A DNA stretch of 38,691 bases from an uncultured Muribaculaceae bacterium (GTDB lineage: Bacteria > Bacteroidota > Bacteroidia > Bacteroidales > Muribaculaceae): NCBI GenBank assembly GCA_910584525.1, contig CAJUAT010000022.1:1-38691 (forward strand), given 5' to 3'. The notes beneath the pieces were generated by a model that ran no database searches, had not been told where the DNA came from, and was given only the letters and a program-made list of their open reading frames with translations. The translations under genes and the position numbers were made by a program. This document shows, piece after piece, positions 25,424-33,102 of the stretch (positions are counted from its first letter, which is position 1; each line of letters opens with the position of its first letter).

Positions 25424-25447
25424 AGAGCCGGCATTTCGGCCGGCTCT
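25424..25447 (-). terminator. Rho-independent-like terminator after the Cys-rich gene
   Basis: AGAGCCGGC (25424-25432) and GCCGGCTCT (25439-25447) form a perfect 9-bp GC-rich stem with a 6-nt loop, followed on the minus strand by a T-rich run TTGTTGTTTC. It lies 20 bp after the stop of the cysteine-rich protein, ending the thrS-to-rplT transcript, and just before the TPR promoter. Confidence 0.75.
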
Positions 25448-25467
25448 CGTGGATGTATAAAGCGAAG

Positions 25468-25854
25468 TTATTTCTTGGCTTTGGCGGTGCACTCGTTGGC
25501 CTTTACGCAAGCTTTGTTGCAGTTGGCCTTCTTGGTGCATTTCTTGCAGTCCTTGCAGTCTTTGCAGTTCTTGCAGTCTTTGCAATTCTTGCAGTCTTTG
25601 CAATCTTTGCAGTCTTTGCAAACGTTGTTGCAAGGCTTGGCGCATTGAGCCTTGGCCTGCTGGCATTCGGCTTTAGCGTTCTGGCACTCGGCCTTGGCCT
25701 TCTGGCACTCGGCTTTAGCGTTCCGGCACTCGGCTTTGGCGTTCTGGCACTGAGTGGCCTGCGTCTGGCAGGCGTTCTGGCACACGGTCTGGGCCTGAGC
25801 CGTTCCGAAGAGCATTGCGGCCCCGAGGAGGGCGGCGAGCAATAGCTTTTTCAT
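25468..25854 (-). CDS. Small secreted cysteine-repeat protein
   Basis: A 128-residue protein with a clear signal peptide (MKKLLLAALLGAAMLFGTAQA). The mature part of about 107 residues has 22 cysteines by my count. In the first half Cys recurs every seven residues (CQNAKAE, CRNAKAE, CQKAKAE), a likely amphipathic helix with cysteines on one face. In the second half it recurs every three residues (CKDCKDCKNC). I do not recognise a family; disulfide-linked surface or periplasmic polymer and metal binding are both possible. The ATG at 25854 is chosen over one 12 codons upstream because it begins the signal peptide. It lies only 10 bp after the rplT stop and so is probably read with the ribosomal operon. 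Confidence 0.8.
   Translation of the reverse strand: MKKLLLAALLGAAMLFGTAQAQTVCQNACQTQATQCQNAKAECRNAKAECQKAKAECQNAKAECQQAKAQCAKPCNNVCKDCKDCKDCKNCKDCKNCKDCKDCKKCTKKANCNKACVKANECTAKAKK
25537..25620 (-). repeat. 9-bp tandem repeat coding for Cys-Lys-Asp/Asn
   Basis: About nine units of a 9-bp repeat (CTTGCAGTC and variants on the plus strand) encode the CKD/CKN tract of the secreted protein, with T/C variation between CTT, TCT and ATT codons. In-frame unit loss or gain would change the length of the protein without shifting the frame. Confidence 0.85.
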
Positions 25855-25864
25855 AGGGTGTTTA

Positions 25865-26215
25865 TTATTTATTGAGGACTTTGTCGACAATAGCCTTGAA
25901 AGCAGCGGGATGATTCACTGCGAGTTCGGCGAGCGCCTTGCGGTTGATTTCGATACCGGCGGCGTGGATGAGTCCCATGAGCTTGCTGTAGGAAAGGTTC
26001 TCCTGACGAGCGGCGGCGTTGATACGCTGGATCCACAGAGCGCGGAAGTTGCGTTTTTTCTGCTTGCGGTCGCGGTAAGCGTAGGTAAGACCCTTCTCCC
26101 AAGTGTTCTTGGCGACGGTCCACACATTACGACGGCTGCCGTAATAGCCGCGCGTAAGTTTCAATATTTTCTTTCTCTTAGTTCTGGAAGCTACGTGGTT
26201 TACTGATCTTGGCAT
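25865..26215 (-). CDS. rplT: 50S ribosomal protein L20
   Basis: L20 binds 23S rRNA early in large-subunit assembly and often represses its own operon. The 116 residues begin MPRSVNHVASRTKRKKILKL, with GYYGSRRN and YAYRDRKQKKRNFRALWIQRINAA, the standard basic helix, and LMGLIHAAGIEINRKALAEL near the end. Length is normal. It lies 111 bp downstream of rpmI. That spacer contains a GC-rich palindromic stretch (near 26307-26322, CCGGGCCCGG-like) that could affect expression, but no specific L20-binding leader can be shown by eye. Confidence 0.98.
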   Translation of the reverse strand: MPRSVNHVASRTKRKKILKLTRGYYGSRRNVWTVAKNTWEKGLTYAYRDRKQKKRNFRALWIQRINAAARQENLSYSKLMGLIHAAGIEINRKALAELAVNHPAAFKAIVDKVLNK

Positions 26216-26326
26216 CTTTTTTTGTTTTTGGAATCCAGCGGTTTACTAAACACTTTAATTTAGCTGGCAATCCGGTTAATTAATTGGTTAGAGGGCAAGG
26301 GCATTGCCGGCCCGGGCCCGGTTCCG

Positions 26327-26524
26327 TTATCGGAGGTTGAGGAGGTCGCGAACTTGTTTGAGGTTAGCGCTGTCCACGAGTCCTGTGTGGTCGAGGTTGC
26401 GCTTGCGCTTCTTCGATTTCTTGGTCAGGATGTGGCTGTGATAAGCGTGTTTGCGCTTGATCTTTCCCGTGCCGGTGAGCGCGAAGCGCTTCTTTGACGC
26501 GGCATTGGTCTTAACTTTTGGCAT
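26327..26524 (-). CDS. rpmI: 50S ribosomal protein L35
   Basis: A 65-residue basic protein, MPKVKTNAASKKRFALTGTG, then KIKRKHAYHSHILTKKSKKRKRNL and a closing VRDLLNL, all typical of bL35. It lies between infC (51 bp upstream) and rplT, the conserved IF3-L35-L20 order. Confidence 0.98.
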   Translation of the reverse strand: MPKVKTNAASKKRFALTGTGKIKRKHAYHSHILTKKSKKRKRNLDHTGLVDSANLKQVRDLLNLR

Positions 26525-26575
26525 TGTCTTTAGTTTTTAGTTGTTTATAACCTCGGCACCGGGTGCCTACGGTCT

Positions 26576-27313
26576 CTAATTTTCATTGTCGGTATTCGGC
26601 GTTTGTTCAGTGGCGGAGCCGTTTCCGTCGATGTCGGCCGGGGCATCGCCGTCGGCCTGTCGGCCTCCCTTATCCTTCTTCTTGTCGGGAGCCGGTTTCT
26701 CCTTTTTCTGTGCCGGTTTCAGAGGGGTGATCATGATGGTCATTCTCTTGCCCTCGAGCACGGGCATCATCTCAACCTTGCCGAGGTCTTCGAGGTCGTT
26801 GGCGAAGCGCAGCAGCAGCACTTCTCCCTGTTCCTTGAAGAGTATTGACCTTCCGCGAAAGAACACGTAGGCTTTCACCTTGGAGCCCTCGCGCAGGAAA
26901 CCCTGGGCATGTTTGAGCTTGAAGTTGTAGTCGTGGTCGTCGGTCTGAGGACCGAAGCGTATCTCCTTGACCACCACCTTGGTGGCCTTCTGCTTCTGTT
27001 CCTTCTGACGTTTTTTCTGCTGATAGAGAAATTTCTGATAGTCGATGATGCGGCATACAGGGGGTTCGGCCGTGGGAGAAATCTCCACGAGGTCGAGCTC
27101 CTGCGAGCGGGCTATCTTGAGAGCCTGAGCTATGGGATAGATACCCTGCTCCACGTTGTCGCCAACGAGCCGCACTTCGCGAGCGCGGATGCGTTCGTTG
27201 GTCTGATAGGGGTCATTGCGACGGTCGTCGCGGTTGGGCCTCTGGCCCGGCCGTGGCCGTGGCCCGGCTCCCATCGGACGCCGCGGCCCCGTAAATTGAG
27301 GTTTTTTCTCCAT
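26576..27313 (-). CDS. infC: Translation initiation factor IF-3 with long tails
   Basis: IF3 keeps 30S subunits free and checks the start codon. The core contains NERIRAREVRLVG, ALKIARSQELDLVEISPTAEPPVC, DYQKFLYQQKK, the linker and KEIRFGPQTDDHDY, then VKAYVFFRGR. At 245 residues it is longer than the usual 170-180: about 38 residues precede the first domain, rich in Pro, Arg and Gly (GPRPRPGQRPNRDD), and about 40 follow the second (KKEKPAPDKKKDKGG, then an acidic end). Such tails occur in other Bacteroidota. The ATG at 27313 is an ordinary start, unlike the ATT of E. coli infC, so start-codon autoregulation is not indicated. Confidence 0.97.
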   Translation of the reverse strand: MEKKPQFTGPRRPMGAGPRPRPGQRPNRDDRRNDPYQTNERIRAREVRLVGDNVEQGIYPIAQALKIARSQELDLVEISPTAEPPVCRIIDYQKFLYQQKKRQKEQKQKATKVVVKEIRFGPQTDDHDYNFKLKHAQGFLREGSKVKAYVFFRGRSILFKEQGEVLLLRFANDLEDLGKVEMMPVLEGKRMTIMITPLKPAQKKEKPAPDKKKDKGGRQADGDAPADIDGNGSATEQTPNTDNEN

Positions 27314-27338
27314 TAAAGGGTATTGGTGAAGTGTTGCT

Positions 27339-29276
27339 TCATTGTTTTGTAAACGCCTCTACCTCGTCGTTTATTATTTTGGCGAAATCGGCTATCGACA
27401 TGACACCCTTGTCGCCTTCGCCGCGTTTGCGCACGGCTACCGTGCCGTCGGCCTGCTCTTTTTCGCCCACGACAAGGAGGTAGGGTACCTTCTTGAGTTC
27501 GTTGTCACGGATTTTGCGGCCGATTTTCTCGTTGCGGTCGTCCACTTCGGCGCGGACACCGGCTTCGTCAAGCATCTCGGCAACCTTCCGGGCATAGTCG
27601 TTGAACTTCTCCGATATGGGGAGAATCACGCACTGTGTGGGTATAAGCCAGAGTGGTAGGTTTCCGGCGGTATGTTCGAGGAGCACGGCCACGAAGCGTT
27701 CCATCGAGCCGAAGGGTGCGCGGTGAATCATCACCGGACGGTGCTTCTGGTTGTCGGCGCCCGTGAATGTGAGGTCGAAGCGCTCGGGAAGGTTGTAGTC
27801 AACCTGAATAGTGCCGAGCTGCCATTTGCGGCCTATCGCGTCGCGGACCATGAAGTCGAGCTTGGGACCGTAGAAGGCTGCCTCGCCTTCCACCTGCGTG
27901 GCCTTGAGACCCTTCTCCGCGCATGCGTCGATGATGGCCTGCTCGGCAAGATGCCAGTTCTCGTCGCTGCCGATGTATTTGGTCTTGTTCTTCGGGTCGC
28001 GAAGAGAAATCTGCGCCTCGTAGTTCTGGAAATCAAGAGCCTTGAAGATATAAAGGATTATATCCATCACCTTGAGGAACTCTCCCTTGATCTGGTCGGG
28101 AGCACAGAAGAGGTGGGCGTCGTCCTGCGTGAATCCGCGCACACGGGTCAGACCGTGGAGCTCGCCGCTCTGCTCATAGCGGTAAACGGTACCGAACTCT
28201 GCAAAGCGCAGCGGGAGGTCACGGTAAGACCTCGGCGACGTCTTGTAGATTTCGCAGTGGTGAGGGCAGTTCATCGGCTTGAGCATATACTCCTCGCCCT
28301 CCTGAGGCGTGTGGATTGGCTGGAAAGAATCCTTGCCGTATTTTGCCCAGTGTCCGGAGGTTACGTAGAGAGCCTTGTTGCCGATATGGGGCGTGATTAC
28401 CTGCAGGTAACCATATTTTTTCTGTATTTTGCGGAGGAACTGTTCGAGGCGGTCGCGGAGAGCGGCGCCTTTTGGCAGCCACAGGGGAAGACCCTGGCCG
28501 ACAGTGGGAGAGAAGGCGAAAAGTTCCATGTCACGGCCGAGCACGCGGTGGTCGCGCTTCTTGGCCTCTTCGAGGAGCGCCAGATATTCATCGAGCATCT
28601 TCTTCTTGGGGAAAGTGATGCCGTAGACTCTGACGAGCTGGTTCCGTTTCTCATCGCCGCGCCAGTATGCGCCGGCCAGCGACATCACCTTGGCCGCCTT
28701 TATGGGGGCGGTGGTAGGTATGTGCGGTCCGCGGCATAGGTCGGTGAAGTTGCCCTGGGTATAGGTGGTGATATGTCCATCCTCAAGCTCGCTGATGAGC
28801 TCGCATTTATATTCCTCGCCACGGTCGCCGAACATCTTGAGGGCGTCGGCTTTGGATATGTCGCGGCGTACTATGGCTTCCTTGCGCTGTGCCAGCTCGA
28901 GCATCTTCTTTTCGATTTTGGCGAAGTCAGCGTCGGTAATCTTGTGCTCGCCCGGGTCTATGTCGTAATAGAAACCGTTTTCAATGGCGGGACCAATGCC
29001 GAATTTCACGCCGGGGTAGAGCTCCTGGAGAGCTTCAGCCAGAAGATGTGCGGAGCTGTGCCAGAAGGCATGCTTGCCCTCGGGGTCGTCCCATTTGAAG
29101 AGCTCTATGCGTGCATCCTCGGCCACGGGGCGTGTGAGGTCCCATTCCTGACCGTTGATTTTCGATGCCAGCACGTCGGCGGCAAACCGCGGACTGATGC
29201 TCTCTGCTATCTGCAGCGGGGTTGTCCCCTCGTTATATTCCCTGACACTGCCGTCGGGAAATGTTATCTTTATCAT
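27339..29276 (-). CDS. thrS: Threonyl-tRNA synthetase
   Basis: Charges tRNA-Thr and removes mischarged Ser. The 645-residue protein has an N-terminal TGS domain (1-60), the editing domain with HSSAHLLAEAL (His73, His77) and the later CELISELEDG region. The class II catalytic core includes NCPHHCEIYK with a zinc-binding Cys, RFAEFGTVYRYEQSG (motif 2), DAHLFC and HRAPFGSMERF (motif 3), and a C-terminal anticodon domain. It is the first gene of thrS-infC-rpmI-rplT. The consensus promoter at 29383-29353 drives it with a leader of about 70 nt that contains a hairpin. Confidence 0.98.
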   Translation of the reverse strand: MIKITFPDGSVREYNEGTTPLQIAESISPRFAADVLASKINGQEWDLTRPVAEDARIELFKWDDPEGKHAFWHSSAHLLAEALQELYPGVKFGIGPAIENGFYYDIDPGEHKITDADFAKIEKKMLELAQRKEAIVRRDISKADALKMFGDRGEEYKCELISELEDGHITTYTQGNFTDLCRGPHIPTTAPIKAAKVMSLAGAYWRGDEKRNQLVRVYGITFPKKKMLDEYLALLEEAKKRDHRVLGRDMELFAFSPTVGQGLPLWLPKGAALRDRLEQFLRKIQKKYGYLQVITPHIGNKALYVTSGHWAKYGKDSFQPIHTPQEGEEYMLKPMNCPHHCEIYKTSPRSYRDLPLRFAEFGTVYRYEQSGELHGLTRVRGFTQDDAHLFCAPDQIKGEFLKVMDIILYIFKALDFQNYEAQISLRDPKNKTKYIGSDENWHLAEQAIIDACAEKGLKATQVEGEAAFYGPKLDFMVRDAIGRKWQLGTIQVDYNLPERFDLTFTGADNQKHRPVMIHRAPFGSMERFVAVLLEHTAGNLPLWLIPTQCVILPISEKFNDYARKVAEMLDEAGVRAEVDDRNEKIGRKIRDNELKKVPYLLVVGEKEQADGTVAVRKRGEGDKGVMSIADFAKIINDEVEAFTKQ

Positions 29277-29316
29277 TGATTTTCAGATATATACCAGATA
29301 TATACATTGACATAAA

Positions 29317-29342
29317 GGCGTCGCCCCATAGCGGGGGATGCC
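29317..29342 (-). other. Leader hairpin upstream of thrS
   Basis: GGCGTCGCCCC (29317-29327) pairs imperfectly with GGGGGATGCC (29333-29342). It sits at the predicted 5' end of the thrS mRNA. A role in mRNA stability or ThrRS-related control is possible, but no tRNA-like loop or T-box motif is seen. Confidence 0.4.
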
Positions 29343-29352
29343 TATCAGCCCG

Positions 29353-29383
29353 CAAAGTTAACAAAAATTCTTTGAAACACAAA
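29353..29383 (-). promoter_or_regulatory. Bacteroidota-type promoter for thrS-infC-rpmI-rplT
   Basis: On the minus strand TTTG (29383-29380) and TAACTTTG (29360-29353) are spaced by 19 nt. It lies in the 167-bp gap between thrS and the S4 gene, so the operon has its own start. Confidence 0.75.
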
Positions 29384-29443
29384 GCTTTTGTCAATTAAGA
29401 GCGTTTGGTGGAGTTTGGATGAACGTGTATGCGTTGTGGTGTG

Positions 29444-29875
29444 TTACTCGTCGTCGTCATCGTCTTCCCAGTCGAGGAAGAAGGTGTCGGCATAACCGGT
29501 ATCGTCGCGGAACTCGGATAGTTTCCGTCCCTCCCGTTTTGTGGGGCGGCCGAGGCCTTTGCGGCGGTCCACGAAGCCGCTTATGCGAGTCATCTCAAGC
29601 AGTTCGTACTGCGACGGGGGAGTGAGGTTCTCGAGATATTCCGGCACGAGCCGTGCGCCGAGACGGTTGTTTGACAGCCGGAGCACCCGGAACGTGTAGG
29701 TCACAGGCGGTTTTCTGACGTCGACGGACTCGCCGACCTTGATGGTGCGTGAGGGTTTCACGGCATTGCCGCCGATGGTGACGCGTCCTTTCTTGCACGC
29801 CTCTGTGGCTATGGTGCGCGTCTTGAACACCCGCATCGCCCACAGCCATTTGTCGATTCTTTCTTCTGCGTCCAT
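29444..29875 (-). CDS. S4 domain RNA-binding protein, Hsp15/HslR-like
   Basis: A 143-residue protein opening with the S4 fold of Hsp15: ERIDKWLWAMRVFKTRTIATEACKKGRV, then GGNAVKPSRTIKVGE. E. coli Hsp15 binds stalled 50S subunits carrying peptidyl-tRNA; the same ribosome-rescue role is inferred, not shown. The middle has DRRKGLGRPTKREGR and the C-terminus is strongly acidic (WEDDDDDE). It follows the META gene by 12 bp, so it is last in the NDH-2/META/S4 operon. Confidence 0.88.
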   Translation of the reverse strand: MDAEERIDKWLWAMRVFKTRTIATEACKKGRVTIGGNAVKPSRTIKVGESVDVRKPPVTYTFRVLRLSNNRLGARLVPEYLENLTPPSQYELLEMTRISGFVDRRKGLGRPTKREGRKLSEFRDDTGYADTFFLDWEDDDDDE

Positions 29876-29887
29876 TAGAGCATGTTC

Positions 29888-30763
29888 TTATCTGTCGGTG
29901 GTTCGTCGGAGGGTCAGTACCTGTTTGCCCGCCTCGTTGAAGAGAATCACTTCCGAGGGGCTAATGGGTTTGGCGGCGGCGGCCTCTTCGAGAGCCACCA
30001 CCAGAGCTGTCTCATAGTTGGGTTGCGGACATGCCATACGCGTCAGGGCTATCGCGCTGAACGAAATGCTGTTGGCCTGTTCCATGTTTATGTCCATAGA
30101 TCCGTTGAGGACATTGCAGCCGGTGTTGCCGTGGATTTTGCCCTCGTCTACGTCGATTACCAGCTTCATGTCGGGCACATCCACAGGTTTACCCTCAATG
30201 GCGGCCACGCTCCACGTGCCGTTGAGGAAGTCGAAGTTCTGGTGCATCAGCGTCATCACGCGCCGGTGGGCCGAGTCGTAGAAGTAGAGATAATAGTCGG
30301 AGTCGGCCACCGACCATGAGTAGTATCTTGTGGTGTTGAGAGCCACGTTGATTTCGCTGTCGGTGGTTCCGGGCAGCGAACAGGCCATCATGGTCGTGGC
30401 CACCTTCTCGAAGCGGAGGGTAGAGTCGGCGGGATTATACCGATAATCGGCGTTGATGACATTGCAGCCATTGTTGCCGTAGACTTTTTTCTGTGCGGGC
30501 ACGAATTTGAGGAAGGGGGCTTTTTCGCCGACGGCCTCCTTGCCGCCGACGTTCTGGATGCTCCAGTCGCCTTTCACAACGCCTTTCTTTATTTCCTCCG
30601 GGGTATATGTCTTCAATGCGGTGGCGTTGCTGATTACTTCACGGTCGTGAGGGAGGATAGGTTCATCCTTCGGTCCGCGGGGACCGAAGAGGGAGCAGCC
30701 CGTAAGAGCGAGCGCGAGCAATGGCGTCGCTGCCGATAGGATAAATGTGCGGTAATCTTTCAT
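29888..30763 (-). CDS. Lipoprotein with two META (HslJ-like) domains
   Basis: The 291-residue protein has a lipoprotein signal with Cys23 (LALALTGC) and two tandem META domains. The first, about 60-170, has VYGNNGCNVINADY and TTMMACS; the second, about 180-285, has IHGNTGCNVLNGSM and LTRMACP. META domains occur in E. coli HslJ and in secreted or surface proteins of unknown biochemical role. The second copy follows the usual GNTGCN consensus more closely than the first, consistent with divergence after duplication. It lies 10 bp after the NDH-2 stop and 12 bp before the S4 gene. Confidence 0.85.
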   Translation of the reverse strand: MKDYRTFILSAATPLLALALTGCSLFGPRGPKDEPILPHDREVISNATALKTYTPEEIKKGVVKGDWSIQNVGGKEAVGEKAPFLKFVPAQKKVYGNNGCNVINADYRYNPADSTLRFEKVATTMMACSLPGTTDSEINVALNTTRYYSWSVADSDYYLYFYDSAHRRVMTLMHQNFDFLNGTWSVAAIEGKPVDVPDMKLVIDVDEGKIHGNTGCNVLNGSMDINMEQANSISFSAIALTRMACPQPNYETALVVALEEAAAAKPISPSEVILFNEAGKQVLTLRRTTDR

Positions 30764-30773
30764 AACTTTGGGT

Positions 30774-32054
30774 CTAATCTCCCCAGTGCTTCCTGAGGGG
30801 GTATTTGGCGGGACGGAGCAGCAGACGCAGCGATGTGGAGTAGAACAGATAGTTCCACGACCAGCCGGAGAGCACGCTGAGTTTGTTGCGCATTCCCAGA
30901 ATCGACATAAGGTGTATTGCGAGCCAGGCGAGCCAGGCGACGATGCCGTTGAAGCTGAAAGCCGGCAGGTCGGCGACGGCGCGCGCCTTCCCTATGGTGG
31001 CCATGGCTCCCTTGTCGCGGTATCTGAAGGGCTTTTGTCGCTCAGGCCTGTTGAGGTTGGCGGCAAGGTTGCGTGCCATCTGTATGGCCGGCTGGGCCAT
31101 CTGAGGATGTCCCTTGTGATATGACTCGCATTCCATCAGACATATGTCGCCGACGGCATATACATCGTCGCATCCTTTGACCTTGTTGTACTCGTCGACG
31201 ATGATGCGGTTGCCATGACCTATGCAGTCGGCGGGAAGTCCCTTGACAGTCTCCCCTTTGACACCTGCCGTCCATATCAGAGTCTCGAAATACTCCTTGT
31301 GTCCGTCTGCAAAGGTAACATATTTATTTGAATAATCCGTCATCATGGTGTTCAGCCGCACGTTTACCATCAGTTTTTCGAGGGATTTCAAGGCGTATTC
31401 CCTCGACTTGGGTCGCATTGCTCCGAGGAGGTTGCCGGTGCCTTCCACGAGGGTTATTGTCACGTCGTCGGGTTCCAGCTCGGGGTATTCCTTGGCGATG
31501 ACGTTCTTTTTCATTTCACCGAGAGCACCGGCTATTTCCACGCCGGCAGGGCCGCCGCCCACCACCAGGAAGCTCAGCAGGTTGTGACGCCGTTCCTTGT
31601 CGCGGCATATGGCGCCCCGCTCGAATCGGTCGAGTATCTCGTCGCGCGTATGAGCCGCCTCCGCCACAGTCTTTATGCCGAACGTCTCCTGTCCCAGACT
31701 CTCCATGCCGAAATAGTTGTTGGTGGAACCGGCAGCTATTATCAGCTTGTCGTATGGGAGTGTCTCATAGCTGGTGACCACACAGCGGTTGTCGAGGTCT
31801 ATATTCTTGACATGACCCAGATGATAGCTTACGTTGCGGCGCTTCTTGATTTCGCGGCGGAACGGGAAGCAAATGTCGGCACTCGTGAGTCCCGACGAGG
31901 CCACCTGATAGAAGAGGGGCGCGAAACTGTTGTAGTTGTTGCGGTCAACGAGCATCAAGTCGTAACGATTCCTGTCAAGGTGCTTGCAGAGGTTGAGCCC
32001 CGCAAAACCTCCTCCGATTATCACTATTTTCTCCTTGTCGCTGTAGTTTCCCAT
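30774..32054 (-). CDS. Type II NADH:quinone oxidoreductase (NDH-2)
   Basis: This flavoprotein moves electrons from NADH to quinone at the membrane without pumping protons. The 426 residues contain an FAD-binding IIGGGFAGLN (12-21), the NAD-binding VVGGGPAGVEIAGALGE, the YAVGDICLM FAD motif, and a quinone-site region (GHPQMAQPAIQMARN). The C-terminus has hydrophobic segments (GIVAWLAWLAIHLMSILG, SWNYLFYSTSLRLLL) that would anchor it to the membrane surface. Length is normal. It leads the operon with the META and S4 genes; I see no full-consensus promoter in the 67-bp leader region. Confidence 0.93.
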   Translation of the reverse strand: MGNYSDKEKIVIIGGGFAGLNLCKHLDRNRYDLMLVDRNNYNSFAPLFYQVASSGLTSADICFPFRREIKKRRNVSYHLGHVKNIDLDNRCVVTSYETLPYDKLIIAAGSTNNYFGMESLGQETFGIKTVAEAAHTRDEILDRFERGAICRDKERRHNLLSFLVVGGGPAGVEIAGALGEMKKNVIAKEYPELEPDDVTITLVEGTGNLLGAMRPKSREYALKSLEKLMVNVRLNTMMTDYSNKYVTFADGHKEYFETLIWTAGVKGETVKGLPADCIGHGNRIIVDEYNKVKGCDDVYAVGDICLMECESYHKGHPQMAQPAIQMARNLAANLNRPERQKPFRYRDKGAMATIGKARAVADLPAFSFNGIVAWLAWLAIHLMSILGMRNKLSVLSGWSWNYLFYSTSLRLLLRPAKYPLRKHWGD

Positions 32055-32121
32055 ATCCTTGTCGCTTTTGCTAAATATTGGTATTGCTCTCGTTTTATAA
32101 ACGATTGAGAGAGATAAAAAG

Positions 32122-32150
32122 ACGGCGCATCCCGGTAAAAGATGCGCCGT
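32122..32150 (-). terminator. Rho-independent terminator after the sigma factor gene
   Basis: ACGGCGCATC (32122-32131) and GATGCGCCGT (32141-32150) form a perfect 10-bp stem; on the minus strand CTTTTTATC follows. It ends the sigma-factor transcript 21 bp after its stop and insulates NDH-2. Confidence 0.88.
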
Positions 32151-32170
32151 TATGAGTCTGGCAGGAAGAG

Positions 32171-32677
32171 TTATCTGTATTCCTTGAGCATGCCCTGGAG
32201 GCGTTTTCTGGCGAAGAAAATGCGGCTTTTCACCGTGCCGAGAGGGAGCCCCATCTTGGCGGCGATCTCGCCATACTTGTAACCGGCGAGGTACATTCCG
32301 AAAGGTACCTTGTATTCGGGTGTGAAGCCGTTGATGGCGGCAGATATCTCCTTGGCGCCATACATGGCTTCCGGAGATGCAAGACCTGATTCCTGTGAGA
32401 GATTAAGGTGGTAGAGATCCGCGGTAGTGTCGATAATCGTGGCGCTCCTCACCTGGCGTCGATAATTGTTGATGAAGATGTTGCGCATGATTGTGAACAC
32501 CCAGCCCTTGAAGTTGACGTTTTCGACATACTTCTCCTCATTGTCGAGCACCTTCAGAGTGGTGTCCTGAACGAGGTCTTGAGCTGTTTCCCGGTCGGCT
32601 GTCAGTCGGCAGGCGAAACTGAATAGATTGCTTTGCAATCCCAGCAGCTTCTGTTTGAACATTGATGTGTCAGCCAT
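32171..32677 (-). CDS. ECF-type RNA polymerase sigma factor
   Basis: A 168-residue group 4 sigma factor. Region 2 (about 15-80) has FACRLTADRETAQDLVQDTTLKVL and WVFTIMRNIFINNYRR; region 4 (about 112-165) has VPFGMYLAGYKYGEIAAKMGLPLGTVKSRIFFARKRLQ, the helix-turn-helix that reads the -35 element. No anti-sigma gene is adjacent, so control is probably at transcription or by a distant partner. Upstream DNA contains ATGTTGTAAAACAT, a short palindrome (32753-32766), and then the 326-bp repeat element. The regulon cannot be predicted from this window. Confidence 0.93.
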   Translation of the reverse strand: MADTSMFKQKLLGLQSNLFSFACRLTADRETAQDLVQDTTLKVLDNEEKYVENVNFKGWVFTIMRNIFINNYRRQVRSATIIDTTADLYHLNLSQESGLASPEAMYGAKEISAAINGFTPEYKVPFGMYLAGYKYGEIAAKMGLPLGTVKSRIFFARKRLQGMLKEYR

Positions 32678-32766
32678 AGTAGTGGAATCTTTGGGTTTAT
32701 ATTACCATAACACCGAGATGGAGCATAATGTTTCACGCGGAAGCCGATTATTATGTTTTACAACAT

Positions 32767-33092
32767 AGAGCGCGTTCCTTAAAATTTCGAGGCCGTAGGG
32801 GTCGCAGACTTGAGGCGATTTTAGTCGGTTGCTGAAGGAGCATACCGAGGTATGTGACTGACAGCAAGCGGCTAAAAGCGGCCAAGTCTGCGAGGGCGAA
32901 GGTAACGAACGAGGTATTTTTCAATCATAGGAATAACTCCGACGACATTAAAATTACCTCCGCCCCGTCTCTTTTCGGCATATTTCCCGAGGTCTCGTCG
33001 GTCACGATGCCCGCATCGCTCCCTCCTCGACTCGTAAAATCTGCTCGAAAAGAGCCGCCCCTACGCCCCCTAAATTTTAAGGAACGCGCTCT
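32767..33092. repeat. 326-bp element with 35-bp terminal inverted repeats
   Basis: The ends, 32767-32801 and 33058-33092, are inverted copies with about 32 of 35 matches, opening AGAGCGCGTTCCTTAA. No transposase gene lies inside. Internal palindromes include the long hairpin at 32803-32892, CGATGC-CC-GCATCG at 33005-33018, and a weaker pair GAGGTATTTTT/AAAATTACCTC near 32920-32969. Read on the minus strand it stays open in one frame from the tip for 55 codons (RARSLKFRGRRGG... to a stop at 32925). The window-end copy at 38637-38691 matches the right end in this direction. Confidence 0.85.
32803..32892. repeat. 90-nt nested hairpin inside the element
   Basis: CGCAGACTTG at 32803-32812 is mirrored by CAAGTCTGCG at 32883-32892; pairing continues through GATTTTAG / CTAAAAGC and TTGCTG / CAGCAA to a tip CATACC-GA-GGTATG. 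The stem has some mismatches but runs almost the whole length. It would fold on either strand. Confidence 0.85.
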
Positions 33093-33102
33093 TATGGATT
33101 TG

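Noticed and set aside
25537..25620. Possible CRISPR array
   Set aside because: The units are contiguous 9-mers coding for protein, with no spacers. No CRISPR array or cas gene is seen anywhere in the window.
25378..25845. 155-codon hydrophobic plus-strand frame across the Cys-rich gene
   Set aside because: Its Ala/Leu/Val/Phe repeats are the reverse reading of the 9-bp and 21-bp repeats; the minus-strand frame has a signal peptide and regular cysteines.
27672..28739. 355-codon plus-strand open frame opposite thrS
   Set aside because: It lies wholly within thrS on the other strand and shows no domain or start signal.
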